Part shown: positions 53,087 to 60,909 of the stretch, one piece after another
How positions within the stretch are numbered: position 1 is the first letter of the stretch
How the letters are laid out: each line of letters opens with the position of its first letter
Origin: Chloroflexota bacterium
Lineage (GTDB): Bacteria > Chloroflexota > Anaerolineae > Promineifilales > Promineifilaceae
Assembly (NCBI GenBank): GCA_024277135.1
Contig: JAJRVV010000218.1
Coordinates: 1 to 62,872, forward strand
DNA length: 62,872 nucleotides
Reading direction: 5' to 3'
The notes under the pieces: model-generated
What the model was told of the DNA's origin: nothing
The model's input: the letters and a program-made list of their open reading frames with translations, nothing else
The model's database searches: none
Translations under genes and position numbers: made by a program

Positions 53087-53896
53087 TTATCTCGCTTCCA
53101 AACGAATCACGTCAAAAAAGAAATCTTTGGCAGCCGGCCATTTGCTTTTGACGCGAATGATAATCGTGACCGTGCCATCTGCCGGCGCATTGAAATCATA
53201 TACATGATCATACCACTGCCGGTCGCCCATCACGTCGGCGTTAACCCAATTGCCCAAATCCAAACCGTTGCCCTGCACCCAAACCCCGGATTCAGCGCCA
53301 TAAGTATCATTACCCCCCTGACGATGAAGTTGAATGGGAACTACCAAATGCAGCGGCATACCCGGCGTCAGACCGGTGATGGTTTGCTTGAGTTCTGTGC
53401 CAAAAGGAGCGCCCCCATGAAAGGTTTTATAAACCCACACGCCCTCTAAAATAAGCGCATCGGGGCCGCCGGGCCGTTCGTTCAGTGGCAGTTGCTCGAC
53501 GTTTTTATGAATACTTTCCGGGATGCCGCCGGCCAAATCGGATGAGTCAAACAATGGCTGGTCGATGGGAACGAAGTAGATTTCCCAGCCATTCGGCCGT
53601 TGGTTAATTAAATTGCCGGGAGCAGGCGGCAAATCTGTCCAGCCTAGTTCAAACGAACCGTTGGCTAACAACTGCTGGCCGGCGTTGTAACTTGGCGTTG
53701 GCGTTGGCCCGGGCGGGTAGGTGGGGGCGGGGGTGACGGTAGGGGTCGGCGTGCTGGTTGGCAACGGCTTGTACACCAACGGTAAGTAAGCCTGGGGAGT
53801 GGTTTCCCCCATTGGATGACTGAACACGGCCGTCGAAACAGCGATGACGGCAACCAGCAAAACGATCAAAATGGGAAGCAAGTTTTTCCTGAGCAT
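53087..53896 (-). CDS. Secreted protein with Thr/Pro linker
   Basis: A 269-residue exported protein: signal peptide (LLPILIVLLVAVIAVSTAVF), a Thr/Pro-rich linker (TSTPTPTVTPAPTYPP), then a beta-rich domain (NGSFELGWTDLP ... GWEIYFVP ... TVTIIIRVKSKWPAAKDFFFDVIRLEA) of the carbohydrate-binding-module/jelly-roll type. Substrate unknown. Ends one base after the pentapeptide gene stop, in convergent orientation. Confidence 0.75.
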   Translation of the reverse strand: MLRKNLLPILIVLLVAVIAVSTAVFSHPMGETTPQAYLPLVYKPLPTSTPTPTVTPAPTYPPGPTPTPSYNAGQQLLANGSFELGWTDLPPAPGNLINQRPNGWEIYFVPIDQPLFDSSDLAGGIPESIHKNVEQLPLNERPGGPDALILEGVWVYKTFHGGAPFGTELKQTITGLTPGMPLHLVVPIQLHRQGGNDTYGAESGVWVQGNGLDLGNWVNADVMGDRQWYDHVYDFNAPADGTVTIIIRVKSKWPAAKDFFFDVIRLEAR

Positions 53897-54017
53897 AGTC
53901 CTCTTTCCTCGGTTAGCCCGCAGGATTTACCTTTATATGATGGGCGGGAGTAGGACAGTATTATACAATTTATTCAACGAAACGTTGTGAAACTTGGCAA
54001 AAAATCAGGAGATAGCT

Positions 54018-54785
54018 ATGTCTGACCAGATGATCCTCACCCCTTTCTTTCTTGACAAGCCGGAGCCGGGATTGCTGCCCCTGGCCCAATCAGAGTGGCG
54101 CATCAACCAACCGGACGCCCTGCCCGGCGATGACCAGCAGCAGCAGATGGCCGCTTTGCACCAGCCGCTGGCCGATCTGGCGGCGACGGCCGCGCGCCAG
54201 GGCAAACGGCCGGTCAGCATCGCCGGGGACTGCTGCGCCACCATCGGCTTTCTGGCCGGATTGCAGCGCGCCGGCGTCCAGCCCACCCTCATCTGGCTGG
54301 ACGCGCATGGGGATTTTAACACCTGGGAGACCACGCCCAGCGGTTTTTTGGGCGGGATGCCGTTAGCCATGCTGGTAGGACGCGGCGAACAGCGCATGCC
54401 CGCCGCCGTCGGCTTGACGTCGCTGCCGGAGAACCAGGTCATCCTCTCCGACGCCCGCGACCTTGATCCCGGCGAAAAAATCGCTGTGGACAGTTCGGCA
54501 ATGACCCATTGGCCCGACGCGGCGCAACTGCTGGACGCTCCCCTGCCCGACGGCCCGCTATACGTCCATTTTGATGTAGACATCCTCAACCCGGCCGATG
54601 CGCCGGCGATGAATTATCTGGCGGCGGGCGGCCCCCGCGTCTCCCTGATGCGGCGCATTTTTCAACGGCTGGCGCAAACGGAGAGGGTGACGGCCGTCTC
54701 CCTCTCCGCCTGGAACCCGGAAATGGAGGGTGCAAAAGAGAGCAAGGCGGCCGTGATGGAACTGTTGACGGAGCTGCTTAGGTGA
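54018..54785 (+). CDS. Arginase/agmatinase-family ureohydrolase
   Basis: A 255-residue ureohydrolase-fold protein. Metal-binding motifs are Asp95-x-His97-x-Asp99 (WLDAHGDF) and FDVDILNP; the C-terminal SAWNPEMEGAKES ends in Glu. The first motif is AGDCCA where most members have GGDHS, so one Mn ligand (His) is Cys72. Reactivity may be altered. The start is ATG 54018 after AGGAGA. Substrate unknown. Confidence 0.82.
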   Translation: MSDQMILTPFFLDKPEPGLLPLAQSEWRINQPDALPGDDQQQQMAALHQPLADLAATAARQGKRPVSIAGDCCATIGFLAGLQRAGVQPTLIWLDAHGDFNTWETTPSGFLGGMPLAMLVGRGEQRMPAAVGLTSLPENQVILSDARDLDPGEKIAVDSSAMTHWPDAAQLLDAPLPDGPLYVHFDVDILNPADAPAMNYLAAGGPRVSLMRRIFQRLAQTERVTAVSLSAWNPEMEGAKESKAAVMELLTELLR

Positions 54786-54809
54786 GATTGAAAACGCAAA
54801 GATGCGCCA

Positions 54810-55322
54810 TCACATTTTTCGTTTGTCTTTTTTCTTTTTACGTTTCACTACGGTGATGGCTCCGTCCCCCTCTATGTACGCTTCAGACACCTTGCTCAGG
54901 TCAGACGCGCCCTGGCGGCGCAGTTGCGCCATCAATTCATCCTCGGTGATGAGTTCGTGGCGCATGTTTTTACGCAGGAGACGGCCGTCCTTCACCAACA
55001 GCAGCGGCGGCGGATGGTAAAACTTCTGGAACGTCGGGAAGCGATGCCCCAGCCAATCCAGCGCGTAGCTCCAAAACACAATCGTCGCCACCAAAATCAT
55101 GCCATCCGTGACCGAATGTTGATCCCGCGCCATCGCATTTTGCACGGCGGCCGCAATCAGCGCCACCATCAAAATATCGGCCAGACCAAACGAACCGCCC
55201 ACCCGCCTCAGCGTCAGCCGCATAAAGACGAATAGCAACAGGTAAGTCGCCGATCCGCGAATGATGATTTCCAGGACGGGTACGCTGGGGAGAAACATAT
55301 CCTGCCAATCTATTCCGCTCAT
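54810..55322 (-). CDS. DUF421 (YetF-like) membrane protein
   Basis: A 170-residue protein with two or three N-terminal membrane segments and the DUF421 C-terminal domain (PPLLLVKDGRLLRKNMRHELITEDELMAQLRRQG). The invariant pattern in this domain is intact. The start is ATG 55322. YetF-like proteins have no firm function. Ends in a Lys-rich KRKKKKDKRKM tail. Confidence 0.85.
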   Translation of the reverse strand: MSGIDWQDMFLPSVPVLEIIIRGSATYLLLFVFMRLTLRRVGGSFGLADILMVALIAAAVQNAMARDQHSVTDGMILVATIVFWSYALDWLGHRFPTFQKFYHPPPLLLVKDGRLLRKNMRHELITEDELMAQLRRQGASDLSKVSEAYIEGDGAITVVKRKKKKDKRKM

Positions 55323-55340
55323 GGGCGCATTATACCGCAA

Positions 55341-55395
55341 GTGGGAAGCGACTAAAATGGGAAGTGACTAAAGTGACTAAAGTTGGGAAGTGCTG
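55341..55395. repeat. AAGTGACTAA-type tandem repeat
   Basis: GGGAAGCGACTAAAATGGGAAG and AAGTGACTAAAGTGACTAAAG: tandem near-copies of a 9-base unit upstream of the CHAD gene. Confidence 0.5.
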
Positions 55396-55444
55396 GTCGT
55401 CGTCAAAAATTCTGCGCCCTCTGTGCGCCCTGCGGCATCATCGT

Positions 55445-55450
55445 TATAAT
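55445..55450 (+). promoter_or_regulatory. Putative -10 element of the CHAD gene
   Basis: TATAAT 42 bases before ATG 55492. No clear -35 is seen. Confidence 0.4.
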
Positions 55451-55491
55451 CTGGATGGCAAAAAGCGCCGCCTCAACGGAGAAAACGGAGC

Positions 55492-56583
55492 ATGTTCCGA
55501 ATCGAACCAACTGAAACCCCGGAAACGGCCGTCAAACGCATCGCCAGCGAACGACTTGACCTGGTCATCAACCTACTGACTCGTCCCAACGACGACCTCG
55601 ACAAAGCCATCCACACCGCCCGTAAAAGCCTCAAACGCATTCGCGCCCTGCTGCGGCTGGTGCGGGATGAAATCGGCGAGGAAGTTTACCGGCGCGAAAA
55701 CGCCTGCTATCGGGATGCCGGACGGCGATTGGCTCCCCTGCGCGACAGCGCCGTCATGGTGATGACGCTCGACGCCATCCACGCCCATATCCAGACGCCT
55801 GACGCCTTTGCCGCCACCCGGACGCAGTTGGCGGCCCGGCAAACCGCTATCCGCCGCCAATTTGTCGCCGACGCTGACGTTACGGCCGAAGTGACCGCCA
55901 TCTTGCGCGAGGCAAAGCGACGGTTCATGGCCTTGCCCATCGCCCAGACTGACTTTGGCGCGTTTTATGGCGGTTTACATCGCGTTTACCGGCGCGGCCG
56001 GCGACGCATGGCGCTGGCTTACGCCGATCCGGCGAATCAGCCAGAACGGTTCCACGACTGGCGCAAGCGGGTGAAGTATCTTTGGTATCATCTGGAAATG
56101 CTGGAGCCGTTATGGCCGCCGGTTTTCCGAGAATGGGCGCGGGAACTGCACCATATCTCCGATTTGCTGGGAGATGCGCATGATTTTGCGGCTCTGCGCG
56201 ATCTGTTGGTTTCTGAGCCAGAGCAATTTGCCCACAAAGCGGAATTGGCTGATCTGCTGCCCCTGTTGACTGAACGACGGCAGGAATTGGAAGAGGCGGC
56301 ACGGCCGTACGGCCGTCGCTTGTATGCCGAAAAAGCGGCCGCATTCAGCCAACGCATCGCCGTGTTATGGCGCGTGTGGCAGACCAGCGGCATTGGCGGG
56401 CTGCCACCCGCGCCGCCCGCCCTTAAAGCGGGCGATCTGGTGAGTACCGCCGCAGCCGGTCAACTACTGGGTATTTCGCCCCGGCAGGTGCGGCAAAGAA
56501 TCTATGCCGGCCAGCTTCCAGCCATCAAAATCGGGCGAAATTGGGCTGTTCTGGGCACGGCCGTTGCCAATCGGAAAACATGA
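55492..56583 (+). CDS. CHAD-domain protein with C-terminal excisionase-type HTH
   Basis: A 363-residue protein. Residues about 15-300 are a CHAD domain: the polyphosphate-binding histidine/basic helices are seen in HTARKSLKRIRALLRLVR and HDWRKRVKYLWYHLEML. Residues about 312-355 (LVSTAAAGQLLGISPRQVRQRIYAGQLPAIKIGRNWAV) form a MerR/excisionase-like DNA-binding helix-turn-helix. The fusion suggests a polyphosphate-responsive DNA-binding protein, which is inference. The start has GGAGAAAACGGAGC upstream. Confidence 0.85.
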   Translation: MFRIEPTETPETAVKRIASERLDLVINLLTRPNDDLDKAIHTARKSLKRIRALLRLVRDEIGEEVYRRENACYRDAGRRLAPLRDSAVMVMTLDAIHAHIQTPDAFAATRTQLAARQTAIRRQFVADADVTAEVTAILREAKRRFMALPIAQTDFGAFYGGLHRVYRRGRRRMALAYADPANQPERFHDWRKRVKYLWYHLEMLEPLWPPVFREWARELHHISDLLGDAHDFAALRDLLVSEPEQFAHKAELADLLPLLTERRQELEEAARPYGRRLYAEKAAAFSQRIAVLWRVWQTSGIGGLPPAPPALKAGDLVSTAAAGQLLGISPRQVRQRIYAGQLPAIKIGRNWAVLGTAVANRKT

Positions 56584-56670
56584 TATAACAAACCATTGCA
56601 CTTGCAGACCTGCAAACGCAAAGACAATCCCAAAGCCACCAACAGGAATCGGTAAGCCGCATTAGGCGAG

Positions 56671-56720
56671 ATGTGTCGGGTAAGGAGGTGGCGTTACCGC
56701 CACCTCCTTACCCGACACAT
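56671..56720. terminator. 23-bp perfect hairpin between convergent genes
   Basis: GTCGGGTAAGGAGGTGGCG-type arm (56671-56693) and its exact complement (56698-56720) with a 4-base loop. It separates the CHAD gene from the - strand thioredoxin-like gene and touches the stop codon of the latter. A bidirectional terminator is likely, though no T-tract follows. Confidence 0.65.
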
Positions 56721-57313
56721 CACCCGCTCAAGCTCGCCATTTTCTGGTCAAGCCACTGCTGGCGCATGACGCCAGGAAGAATATCGGTGATGACGCCGTC
56801 TGGATTGACAAAATAGGTGGTAGGCGTCGAGTATACGTTGTAACTGCGGCTGGCATCGCCGGCAGTATCCAGCAAAAAGGGATAGGTCAGACCATAGCGA
56901 GCGATGAAGTTTTCCACAGCCGCATTGCTTTCCTGCACGCTCACAGAGAGGACGACAAAGCCGTCATCCTGGTACTTATCATAGGCCGCCCGAAACTCGG
57001 GGGCGCTGGCGTTGCAAGCCGGTCACCAGGTGTGCATGAAGGTGACGGCCACCGGACGGCCGCGATAGTCGCTCAACCGTACCAGTTCGCCATCTTGACC
57101 GGCTAATTCAAAATCGGGAGCCAGCCCGCCCACCTGTGCGGTCGCGCCCAAATCGGCCGTTTCGCCGCCGTTTCCCGGTTTGGAGAACACAGTAAACAGG
57201 GCCACCGCCAATACCAAGACGCCCAACACGCCGCCGATGATCAGCCGCTGTCGTTTTTTCTGCTGCTTTTCCTTCTCAATCGCCCGCTTGCGGGCTTTCA
57301 CCTTTTGGCTCAT
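56720..57313 (-). CDS. Thioredoxin-like protein with predicted selenocysteine (UxxC)
   Basis: A membrane-anchored TlpA/ResA-like thioredoxin of 197 residues if the in-frame TGA at 57023-57025 is read as Sec. N-terminus: a basic stretch and one membrane segment (LIIGGVLGVLVLAVALFTVF, about 24-43). The core begins at APDFEL; then AVTFMHTW is followed by TGA and PAC, placing U97 exactly where TlpA proteins have the first Cys of WCxxC. After the TGA the frame stays open for 100 codons with normal thioredoxin content (PEFRAAYDKYQDDGFVVLS, YSTPTTYFVNPDG) to a natural stop. A SECIS-like stem lies just downstream of TGA. The start is ATG 57313 after AAGGAG. The alternative is a nonsense mutation. Confidence 0.72.
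56985..57004 (-). promoter_or_regulatory. SECIS-like stem-loop after TGA
   Basis: On the - strand, GCC-CCCGA pairs with UCGGG-(bulged C)-GGC around a GUU loop. The loop starts 27 bases after the TGA and its first base is G. Both features fit the bacterial SECIS model as I remember it (apical loop roughly 16-37 bases from UGA, G in the first two loop positions). Confidence 0.55.
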
Positions 57314-57336
57314 AAAAATCTCCTTCAAAAATAGTT

Positions 57337-57380
57337 CGCAGATTCCGCTGATTAAATCTATGTGATCAGCGACATCTGCG
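57337..57380. repeat. CGCAGAT/ATCTGCG inverted repeat
   Basis: CGCAGATTCCGCTGAT and ATCAGCGACATCTGCG around a short AT loop, in the gap upstream of the selenoprotein-like gene. One base insertion makes the stem imperfect. Confidence 0.5.
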
Positions 57381-57511
57381 GATTTTCATTCTCCTCACGA
57401 ATAGAGGTTGAGATACAAAGACAAGCCAAGCGTAAATGAGACACGGCCGGGGAAAATGTGCGCCAGCTTACAAAACGCTGGAAATAAGCCATTTGGCGCA
57501 TTAGGCCGCCG

Positions 57512-58870
57512 CTATCCGCCAGTGATGGCATCCAGCGCCCATTGGGCCGGGTAGAAGTTCTGGTTCAGGCGCAACGCTTGCTCGTATGCCTTCACCGCGC
57601 CAGGGCCATCGCCGGTGAAAGCCAGCGCGTGCCCCTTGTAAAGGTAGGTCTCTTCCACGTTACGGCCGCCCTGCGTGGACAGCGTGGCGTCGGCCAGCGT
57701 CAACATATCTTCATACCGGCCCACCCGCATGTAAGCGATGTAGGGGCGGAACTGGTACCAGACGATGCGCGGCGGAATGCCGATGGCGCGCGCCTGGTCA
57801 AAGGCGGCGGCGCCATTCTCATAAAAAGCGGCTTCCCCCGTCATCTCACCCAGGCGGGTGAGGTTGGTTCCCAGGTTGAACCAGGCATACGCATTATCCG
57901 GATCAGCCTCAATTTCCGCCTGCGCCCGCTCCGCCGCTTGCTGCCACATGACGGCCGTATCCAACAGTTCCGCCCCCAACATCTCAAAGACTTGCCGCTC
58001 CTGCTCCGGCGGATAGACCACCCAAAAAGTGTAGTTGAACTGCTGCCAATAATAATTCATCGTCTCGTAGGAATCAATACGGCCGCTGCCATCCCAGGGG
58101 CCGAGGTTGGTGTCCATGCTCAAGAATTCCTGTTTGTCGTCGTCGTAGCCGAAAATGGTGAGGTAATGGCCCAACCAGCCATCCTTGGGACTGGGTTCGT
58201 ACCCTTTTTCCACCACGAAGGGGAACCCGGCGGCGACAAAGCGTTTGATCAGCGCCAGATCGCCGCCGCTGCCGACGAAAGCGCGCAGGTTGGTTTGTTC
58301 GTTGACGTAATCGGCGATTTGCCAGGGGCTGACGTTGCGGTCTTCCCGGTTGGGTTTGAGCCAGGCAGCGGCTTCGTATTGGGTGGTGTCGTCGCCGTAA
58401 AAATTGAGGTTGATGGATAGATTGGCCGGGCCGCAATTGTTGAAGCCCTGGGGGATGATGGTCATGCCCTCGATACGCGCCTGACGGGGCAGGGGCGCGG
58501 CCGTCGGCGTTGTGGTGGGCGAGGGCGCAGCGGTGGGGGGCGCGGCCGTTGCCGCCGGCGCCGCTTCTGAATCCGCCGCCGCTGTCGCCGCTTTGGTGGG
58601 TACGGCCGTGGGCGCAGCCGTCGCCGTCGCTCGAACAGCGGGGATGGTGATCTGGGGCGCGGCCGCCAGACGCGCCGGGGCCGGCAGCGCTGTGGGCAGC
58701 GGCGTGACGCCGATTTCCAGCAGCGTCTCCACACCCGGCACCCGCGCCAGGCGGATACGATATTCGCCCGGCAGCGCCCGCGCCAACGGCGGCAGGGCCA
58801 ACAAGCCAATCACCACCGCCAATTGCAGAAAAACGAGAGACAAAATAGTATATTTAAGACGCTTATTCAT
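57512..58870 (-). CDS. Secreted C39-like peptidase with TPR tail (copy 1)
   Basis: A 452-residue exported protein: signal anchor, a long Ala/Thr/Pro linker to about 130, then a C39-type papain-like domain with Cys146 (FNNCGPAN), the His in GHYLTIFGYDD and the Asp/Asn in SMDTNLGP. Two or three TPRs follow (about 320-445). C39 peptidases cleave leader peptides or cell-surface peptides; secreted solitary forms are of unknown substrate. Paralogous to the next gene. Confidence 0.85.
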   Translation of the reverse strand: MNKRLKYTILSLVFLQLAVVIGLLALPPLARALPGEYRIRLARVPGVETLLEIGVTPLPTALPAPARLAAAPQITIPAVRATATAAPTAVPTKAATAAADSEAAPAATAAPPTAAPSPTTTPTAAPLPRQARIEGMTIIPQGFNNCGPANLSINLNFYGDDTTQYEAAAWLKPNREDRNVSPWQIADYVNEQTNLRAFVGSGGDLALIKRFVAAGFPFVVEKGYEPSPKDGWLGHYLTIFGYDDDKQEFLSMDTNLGPWDGSGRIDSYETMNYYWQQFNYTFWVVYPPEQERQVFEMLGAELLDTAVMWQQAAERAQAEIEADPDNAYAWFNLGTNLTRLGEMTGEAAFYENGAAAFDQARAIGIPPRIVWYQFRPYIAYMRVGRYEDMLTLADATLSTQGGRNVEETYLYKGHALAFTGDGPGAVKAYEQALRLNQNFYPAQWALDAITGG

Positions 58871-58927
58871 GGTTACACTCCAGCAGACGCAAACATCCCC
58901 GGTCAGGGGCGGGACGCGCTCATTGTG

Positions 58928-60259
58928 TCAGTTATCCAGTTGATTCAAAGCGAAAATGGGGGGCGGGAAGTTGGGGTTGAAGGCGATGGCTTTCTCAAAA
59001 TTGTCACGGGCGGCGGCCGGATCGCCCAGGGCGGCCAGGGATAACCCTTTGTAATAGTAAGCTTCCTCAAAGTAAGGGCGGTCTTTCAACGTGACGTCGG
59101 CCAGGGCGATGATGTCATCGTAACGGCCGATCTGGTAATACGCTTCGTAGGGGCCGAATTGATACCACAACATGCGCCAGGGCAGGCCGATAGCCCGCGC
59201 CTGGTCGAAGGCGGTGGCCGCTTTTTCATAGTCGCCCAGCGCGTTGTATATTGTGCCCAGGTTGAACCAGAGGAAGGCGTCCTCCGGCTCTTGCGCCAGT
59301 TCGGCCTGCGTGCGCGCCAACGATTTGGACCACATGACGGCGTCATCCATATCATTGCCGATGATGGCAGCTACCTGGGCCGCTTCTTCGGGGCGGTAAA
59401 AGGTGATGTAGTTGCGGTTGAACTGCCGCCACTGCCGGTCGGCGTCGGCGTAGGTGAGGATACGGCCGTCCGTGGTCGCATTCTCCATGGGCGCTTCGCT
59501 GGTGCCAAACCAGGAGTCGTACACCCAGAATTGTTCTAGCGCGTCGTCATACGCCACCACCAGCAGGTAATGGCCGTACCAGCCCAACCAACGATACTCG
59601 CCCGGCGGCTCGATGCCCAATTCGATGATGGTGGGGAACCCGGCGGCTGCCAGCCGTTTCACAGTTTCCAGCGTGCCGTTGGTGCGATCAATCGCCGCGT
59701 AGGGAGTCTTTTCGTTGACATAAGCCGCCATCTGGTAGGGGCTGACGTTGCGGTCTTCCGGGTTGGGCTTGAGAAAAGCGGCGGTCACGCTTTGATCCAA
59801 GTTCATGCCGAAATAGGTGAGCGTCATGGCGATGGTGGCCGGGCCGCAGTTGTTCCAGGTTTGAAACTGGTGGCGGAAGCCTGTTAGACGGAAGGCGGGC
59901 GGGATGGGGATGGGGGTGTTGGTCGCCGTGGGCAGGGCAGTTGGAGATGGGGATGGGGTCGGGGGTACGGCCGTGCCGCTTTGAGACACCGGCGGCGGCG
60001 TGGGCGTAGGCGGCTCGATAACCGGCGTGGCAGTGGGCGGAACCACCGCTTGCAGCAAGGCCGCCGCCGCGACCGGCGCGGCCACGGTGGGCAGCAAAGC
60101 GGCGCCATCGCCGCGCGCGCCCAAATCCTGCAACGGTTCGGGCAAGCGGGCCACATACCGACTGGGCATCGCTTTGAGGATGGTGGGCAACTGCCAGAAG
60201 AAGACGGCCGTCGCCACCAACAAAACCGCCGCCAAAATTTTGAACCGCCGTTTACTCAC
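58928..60259 (-). CDS. Secreted C39-like peptidase with TPR tail (copy 2)
   Basis: A 443-residue paralogue of the preceding gene with the same order: membrane anchor, Thr/Pro linker, C39-like domain (Cys138 in WNNCGPAT, His in YGHYLLVVAYDD, Asp in VYDSWFG) and C-terminal TPRs. The two are a tandem duplication with diverged linkers. Its start overlaps the flavin reductase gene by 8 bases, so they are co-transcribed. Confidence 0.85.
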   Translation of the reverse strand: MSKRRFKILAAVLLVATAVFFWQLPTILKAMPSRYVARLPEPLQDLGARGDGAALLPTVAAPVAAAALLQAVVPPTATPVIEPPTPTPPPVSQSGTAVPPTPSPSPTALPTATNTPIPIPPAFRLTGFRHQFQTWNNCGPATIAMTLTYFGMNLDQSVTAAFLKPNPEDRNVSPYQMAAYVNEKTPYAAIDRTNGTLETVKRLAAAGFPTIIELGIEPPGEYRWLGWYGHYLLVVAYDDALEQFWVYDSWFGTSEAPMENATTDGRILTYADADRQWRQFNRNYITFYRPEEAAQVAAIIGNDMDDAVMWSKSLARTQAELAQEPEDAFLWFNLGTIYNALGDYEKAATAFDQARAIGLPWRMLWYQFGPYEAYYQIGRYDDIIALADVTLKDRPYFEEAYYYKGLSLAALGDPAAARDNFEKAIAFNPNFPPPIFALNQLDN

Positions 60260-60836
60260 GATCTCTCCAGGCGTTCACTTTTTGTAGCAGCTCATCCGGT
60301 CGGAACTTGGCTGACGGCCGTTCGCGCACCGGCCCGGCTCGATAGGGCAGCCCCCCTCCGGCTAAGGCGAAGTCTACATCTTGCCGCCTGTCTAACACGG
60401 CCGTATCCGCGTGCATCGCTACCACTTCGGCCACGAACAAAGTATGGGAGGGAAGCTGTATCTGGCGCTGTACGCTGCATTCCAAATTCACCGCGCATTC
60501 AGCCAGCAAAGGAAGCCGGACGACGGCCGCCGGCAGCGGGGTCAGCCCCGTTTCCGCCCATTTGTCCGTGTCGCGGACGGTGGCGGCGCCCACAAAATCG
60601 CCGACCAATTCCATCTCCGGCCAGGGGATGTTGACCACAAATTCCTCCAGTCGGGCGATGAGATCGTGGCTGGCGCGGGACGGCCGTACCGAGATGCTGA
60701 TCATGGGTGGTTCGGCGTTGCAACTGGCGATGCGGTTGACGGTGAAGACATTCATCTCATCGCCCGCGCCGCGCGTCACCAGGACGACGGGAACCGGATA
60801 TAGGGTGGTGTTGGGGGTCAACTGCGCTTTTTGCAT
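60252..60836 (-). CDS. Flavin reductase-like domain protein
   Basis: A 194-residue FMN-binding split-barrel protein: PVPVVLVTRG, NVFTVNRIASCNAEPPMISISVRPSRASHDLI and FVVNIP are typical of the flavin reductase (DIM6/NTAB) family. It reduces free flavin or binds FMN for another enzyme; the partner is unknown. It heads the - strand run with the C39-like genes. Confidence 0.88.
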   Translation of the reverse strand: MQKAQLTPNTTLYPVPVVLVTRGAGDEMNVFTVNRIASCNAEPPMISISVRPSRASHDLIARLEEFVVNIPWPEMELVGDFVGAATVRDTDKWAETGLTPLPAAVVRLPLLAECAVNLECSVQRQIQLPSHTLFVAEVVAMHADTAVLDRRQDVDFALAGGGLPYRAGPVRERPSAKFRPDELLQKVNAWRDRE

Positions 60837-60909
60837 ATCGGCGTAAGGTTAACGCGAAGACGGCCGTTTGCCAGCATTTCTTCGCATCCTCTCACAGTTT
60901 TACCAGCTT

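Noticed and set aside
56720..56944. C-terminal half of the thioredoxin-like gene as a separate ORF starting at GTG 56944
   Set aside because: It would lack the redox motif and has no ribosome binding site; the continuous frame across TGA 57023 explains it better.
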